This document shows positions 27,320 to 29,903 of a stretch of 29,903 nucleotides of DNA, piece after piece. The DNA is taken from assembly GCA_016840125.1 (NCBI GenBank), contig JAEOSY010000065.1, positions 1-29,903 on the forward strand, in the 5' to 3' direction. Under the pieces are notes generated by a model. It made no database searches and was not told the DNA's origin. It was given only the letters and a program-made list of their open reading frames with translations. Source of the stretch: Candidatus Helarchaeota archaeon. Lineage in GTDB: Archaea > Asgardarchaeota > Lokiarchaeia > Helarchaeales > HEL-GB-A. Positions within the stretch are counted from its first letter, which is position 1. Every line of letters begins with the position of its first letter. The translations under genes and the position numbers were made by a program.

Positions 27320-28312
27320 ATGGCAGAGGCTGAAAAGTTAATCAACGTAGATACCTTGAATGTATTATTTGGTGACTTCCACGTTATCCATGATGTCAAT
27401 TTCTTTTGTAACCGCTCAGAAATACTAGGTATGATGGGGCTCAGTGGTGCTGGCAAAACTACAATAATCCGTGTATTAACATGCCAAATTCTTGAGTATC
27501 AGGGTTTGGTTAAATGTTTTGGATTAGAACCTAGGAAATCCCCTGAAGAGATCGTAGCAAAAATCGGATACGTTCCACAATTGGAATTACTTAATTTATA
27601 CTATGATTTTTCAGCACTAAAAAATGTTCAAGTTTTTGCTTCAATGTATGGTTTATCAAAGGCCGAGGCTACTAAACGTGCGGAACGTTATTTTAAATTG
27701 CTTGAACTCCCCGAAGATGTCTGGAATTCTAAATGTAAAAATCTTTCAGGTGGTGAAAAAAAGCGCGTATCCATCGCTATTGGGTTAATTCACGAGCCTG
27801 AAATACTGTTTCTTGATGAGCCGACTACAGGTGTTGATGCATCTCGCCGGTTTGATATACTAAATTACTTAAAGAAATTAAACTTCGAAACCAAAACCAC
27901 AATGGTTATCGTGACGCACGATCTGGAAACTGCCAATATCTGTGATCGTGTGGTCCTCCTTCGTCAAGGACGGGTAGTAGATTTCGACTCTCCTACTAAT
28001 TTGATCTCAACACTACCCAGTCAAGGAAATATCGCACGGGTTCGTATTCCTAATCTCAATGCTAAGATCCTCAAGCAGATCGCGGTGGTGGATGATATTG
28101 TCCATCTTCTTCGTATTGGAAAAGAAGAAATTGAACTATATGTCAATGATATAGATACTAATCTAGAACAAATCATCAACCATATATTTTCAACGGGTAT
28201 TACCGTTACCGGACTCACCCGCGACGTGGCAAGTTTTCGTCGCTATTTTCAAATTCATATGCAAATGATTTCTGAGAAAGCAACGAATAAAATAATTCAA
28301 ACGTTTGATTAA
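27320..28312 (+). CDS. ABC transporter ATP-binding protein
   Basis: A 330-aa ABC ATPase with all motifs intact: Walker A GLSGAGKTT (residues 40-48), Q-loop Gln87 in GYVPQLE, signature LSGGEKKR (142-149), Walker B ILFLDEPTTG with Asp166 and Glu167, and switch His200 in IVTHD. The order and spacing fit the CcmA/DrrA-type ATPases of ABC-2 exporters. A C-terminal domain of about 90 aa (240-330) follows. It would power transport by a membrane permease that is not in the window and may lie downstream. The toroid gene begins 1 nt after its stop, so the two are almost certainly one transcript. Its divergent neighbour encodes a dead ABC domain, a possible heterodimer partner. Confidence 0.93.
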   Translation: MAEAEKLINVDTLNVLFGDFHVIHDVNFFCNRSEILGMMGLSGAGKTTIIRVLTCQILEYQGLVKCFGLEPRKSPEEIVAKIGYVPQLELLNLYYDFSALKNVQVFASMYGLSKAEATKRAERYFKLLELPEDVWNSKCKNLSGGEKKRVSIAIGLIHEPEILFLDEPTTGVDASRRFDILNYLKKLNFETKTTMVIVTHDLETANICDRVVLLRQGRVVDFDSPTNLISTLPSQGNIARVRIPNLNAKILKQIAVVDDIVHLLRIGKEEIELYVNDIDTNLEQIINHIFSTGITVTGLTRDVASFRRYFQIHMQMISEKATNKIIQTFD

Positions 28313-28313
28313 T

Positions 28314-29903
28314 ATGATTATAGAGAAGATAAAAAGTAATTTCACTAAATTAAAGATAAAATTTAAGAATTTTATAGAGAAGATAAAAGGTAATCGCTAT
28401 ATAAAGACGATACAAACTAAGAGTAAGAAGATAAAAATTAAAAGTTATATAGAGACGATAAAAAGCAACCGTTATGTAAAGATAGTAACAACTAACCGCT
28501 TTACAAAGAAGCTAAAAACTGACCTAGTCCTCCTTCTTCTCTTAATACTCTTAATTCTTCCCGGTTCAAGTCTTCTTGTTTTATTAGCTTATAAACCAGC
28601 TATAAATTTCACCCCAGAGCTGATTAGCTCTATGAACCAAAAATCCAGTGATTTCGCCTCAACCTTTGAAAATAGAGATGATCTTTTTGTAAACCCAACT
28701 ATATCCTCTCTCTACCACACAATTGCCACACATAATTTATTGGATGGCGAAGGTCCTTTCCTATTCTCAGACCTCAGTCATGGAAATTTTTCATATTATC
28801 TACTCACACATCAAAATTCTGACGGAGGATATTCTGACATTGCAGGGAATGGTGATATGCTCTCAACATTCAACGTACTCTTCGGTTTGAATTGGTCTTC
28901 CCCTTCTGAAATCGGGAATAATCCCAATAAGATGAATCAGACTATAATATTTGTCAATAATTCTCTGACAATAGATGGCGGCTATTCTGACAATCCCCCG
29001 GCTGATGCTCCGATGGGTAGTTATGAAGAGAATGAAACGGGAAAAGCAACGGTTGCAAGTACTCACCAAGCATTACAAATTCTGGATTACTTTGGGTTGG
29101 AAACACCGGATATCTCAAAAACTGTAGAATTTATTAATAATAGTGACGAAATTAATGGAGGGGTAATTGATGGTTGCAGACGTCCCTATCCCTATATCAT
29201 AAATAGTTGTGGTTTTGGTACCTCAAAGGATGACTTAGTTGCGGATATTAAATCCACTTATCATGCAGTGGCATCGCTTGTCTTCTTCGGATATTCCACA
29301 AGTGATATTGATAAGCCTCTTTTTAATGTGACGAAATTTCTTGTAGGATGCTGGAATTCGGCAGATGGTGGATTCGGATCAGATCCTGCTACCTCTTCGG
29401 ATATATCCTCTACTTACTACGGAGTTGCCGCCCTCACCATTTTGGGTTATAGTATCTCTTCATCTCTCAGAACCCAAATTATCAATTTCATTACTAATTC
29501 CCAGATTTGGGATGGGGGAATTGCAGAGAATCCTAACGGTAATCACAGTGAGTTCGAATATATACATCACGCCCTTGAGACGTTGAAATTATTGGGAGAA
29601 CCGTTTTCCGCCCTTAATCTTGCATCACTTCATGACTGGTTCCTGGATCATTGCGCGGAAAATGAGCTATATGGGGATATAACCGTGGACGCGCAATATT
29701 TGGGAATAAACTCCGCCGCCCTTGTTAATAATATAGCTTCTCTGAATATAAGTTCTCTTACCTTGTATCTTAATGGTTGTCAAAACACTGATGGTGGTTT
29801 TGGGTCACGGCCAAAAGCGAATTCTTCAGTGAGTGATACCTATTACGCTGTTGAATCTTTGTATTTACTCGATGAATTGTCACAAATCAATAACATCTCA
29901 GCT
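28314..29903 (+). CDS. Membrane-anchored prenyltransferase/terpene-cyclase-type toroid protein, partial
   Basis: An open frame of 530 codons runs from ATG at 28314 to the right edge. Residues 1-68 are a strongly basic cytoplasmic segment with internal repeats (IEKIKSN, IEKIKGNRY, IETIKSNRY). A transmembrane helix spans about 70-92, and the rest would face outside, with several NxS/T sequons. From about 150 on, repeats of the alpha/alpha-toroid kind appear: SDGGYSD, IDGGYSDNP, INGGVIDG, ADGGFGSDP, WDGGIAENP and TDGGFGSRP, each followed by a helix such as STYYGVAALTILGY. This is the prenyltransferase/squalene-cyclase repeat, found in catalytic and in purely binding proteins. The catalytic motifs cannot be confirmed because the C-terminus is missing. 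Translational coupling with the ABC ATPase (1-nt gap) suggests it works with that transporter at the membrane. Confidence 0.8.
   Translation, partial: MIIEKIKSNFTKLKIKFKNFIEKIKGNRYIKTIQTKSKKIKIKSYIETIKSNRYVKIVTTNRFTKKLKTDLVLLLLLILLILPGSSLLVLLAYKPAINFTPELISSMNQKSSDFASTFENRDDLFVNPTISSLYHTIATHNLLDGEGPFLFSDLSHGNFSYYLLTHQNSDGGYSDIAGNGDMLSTFNVLFGLNWSSPSEIGNNPNKMNQTIIFVNNSLTIDGGYSDNPPADAPMGSYEENETGKATVASTHQALQILDYFGLETPDISKTVEFINNSDEINGGVIDGCRRPYPYIINSCGFGTSKDDLVADIKSTYHAVASLVFFGYSTSDIDKPLFNVTKFLVGCWNSADGGFGSDPATSSDISSTYYGVAALTILGYSISSSLRTQIINFITNSQIWDGGIAENPNGNHSEFEYIHHALETLKLLGEPFSALNLASLHDWFLDHCAENELYGDITVDAQYLGINSAALVNNIASLNISSLTLYLNGCQNTDGGFGSRPKANSSVSDTYYAVESLYLLDELSQINNISA

Overview
The window looks like chromosomal DNA of an archaeon, most probably an Asgard archaeon (Promethearchaeota). 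This is inferred from gene content: an E2F/DP-like winged-helix protein, tandem RWD (UBC-fold) domains fused to an ABC-type ATPase fold, a longin/roadblock-like protein, archaeal-style TATA-rich gene starts, and very large, sequon-rich surface proteins with PKD, thrombospondin-3, beta-propeller and Ig-like modules. No rRNA, tRNA or taxonomic marker is present, so the assignment is tentative.

Layout. (1) 1-4.56 kb is a GC-rich, C-tract-rich island unlike its AT-rich surroundings. It holds the end of an AbrB-like gene, a small unknown gene, an AT-rich non-coding patch with a strong TATA-like element and hairpins, and an 1147-aa protein whose C-terminus carries the RuvC-I and RuvC-II motifs of the TnpB/Cas12 superfamily. 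Its zinc finger and third acidic motif are degenerate. This is the best candidate in the window for an undescribed system. (2) 4.6-8.3 kb is ordinary chromosome: an E2F-like regulator, a YkgJ-family cysteine-cluster protein, and a convergent fused sugar-nucleotidyltransferase/phosphomutase-like protein lacking the catalytic serine motif. (3) 8.5-10.14 kb is an IscB element: an intact HNH+RuvC IscB on the minus strand, an upstream omega-RNA region with a duplicated hairpin, and matching hairpins at both ends. (4) 10.9-23.6 kb is a cell-surface cluster: a 2390-aa PKD/TSP3 membrane protein, a 283-aa multi-pass membrane protein, and a 1488-aa protein with two predicted seven-bladed propellers, four Ig-like units and a C-terminal anchor. 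(5) 23.6-24.4 kb is non-coding with several hairpins, a palindrome and a repeat pair. (6) 24.4-29.9 kb holds a longin/roadblock-like protein, a divergent RWD-RWD-RWD-like pseudo-ABC protein, an intact ABC ATPase and, 1 nt behind it, the first 530 codons of a membrane-anchored alpha/alpha-toroid (prenyltransferase-repeat) protein that runs off the window.

Working together. The intact ABC ATPase and the toroid protein form a likely operon, facing a gene for a catalytically dead ABC relative across one short promoter region. This suggests an envelope transport or assembly system with a regulatory or scaffolding pseudo-ATPase. The two surface giants and the membrane protein between them probably act in cell-envelope structure or adhesion. 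The RuvC island and the IscB element are separate acquisitions by mobile DNA, both RNA-guided-nuclease-like.
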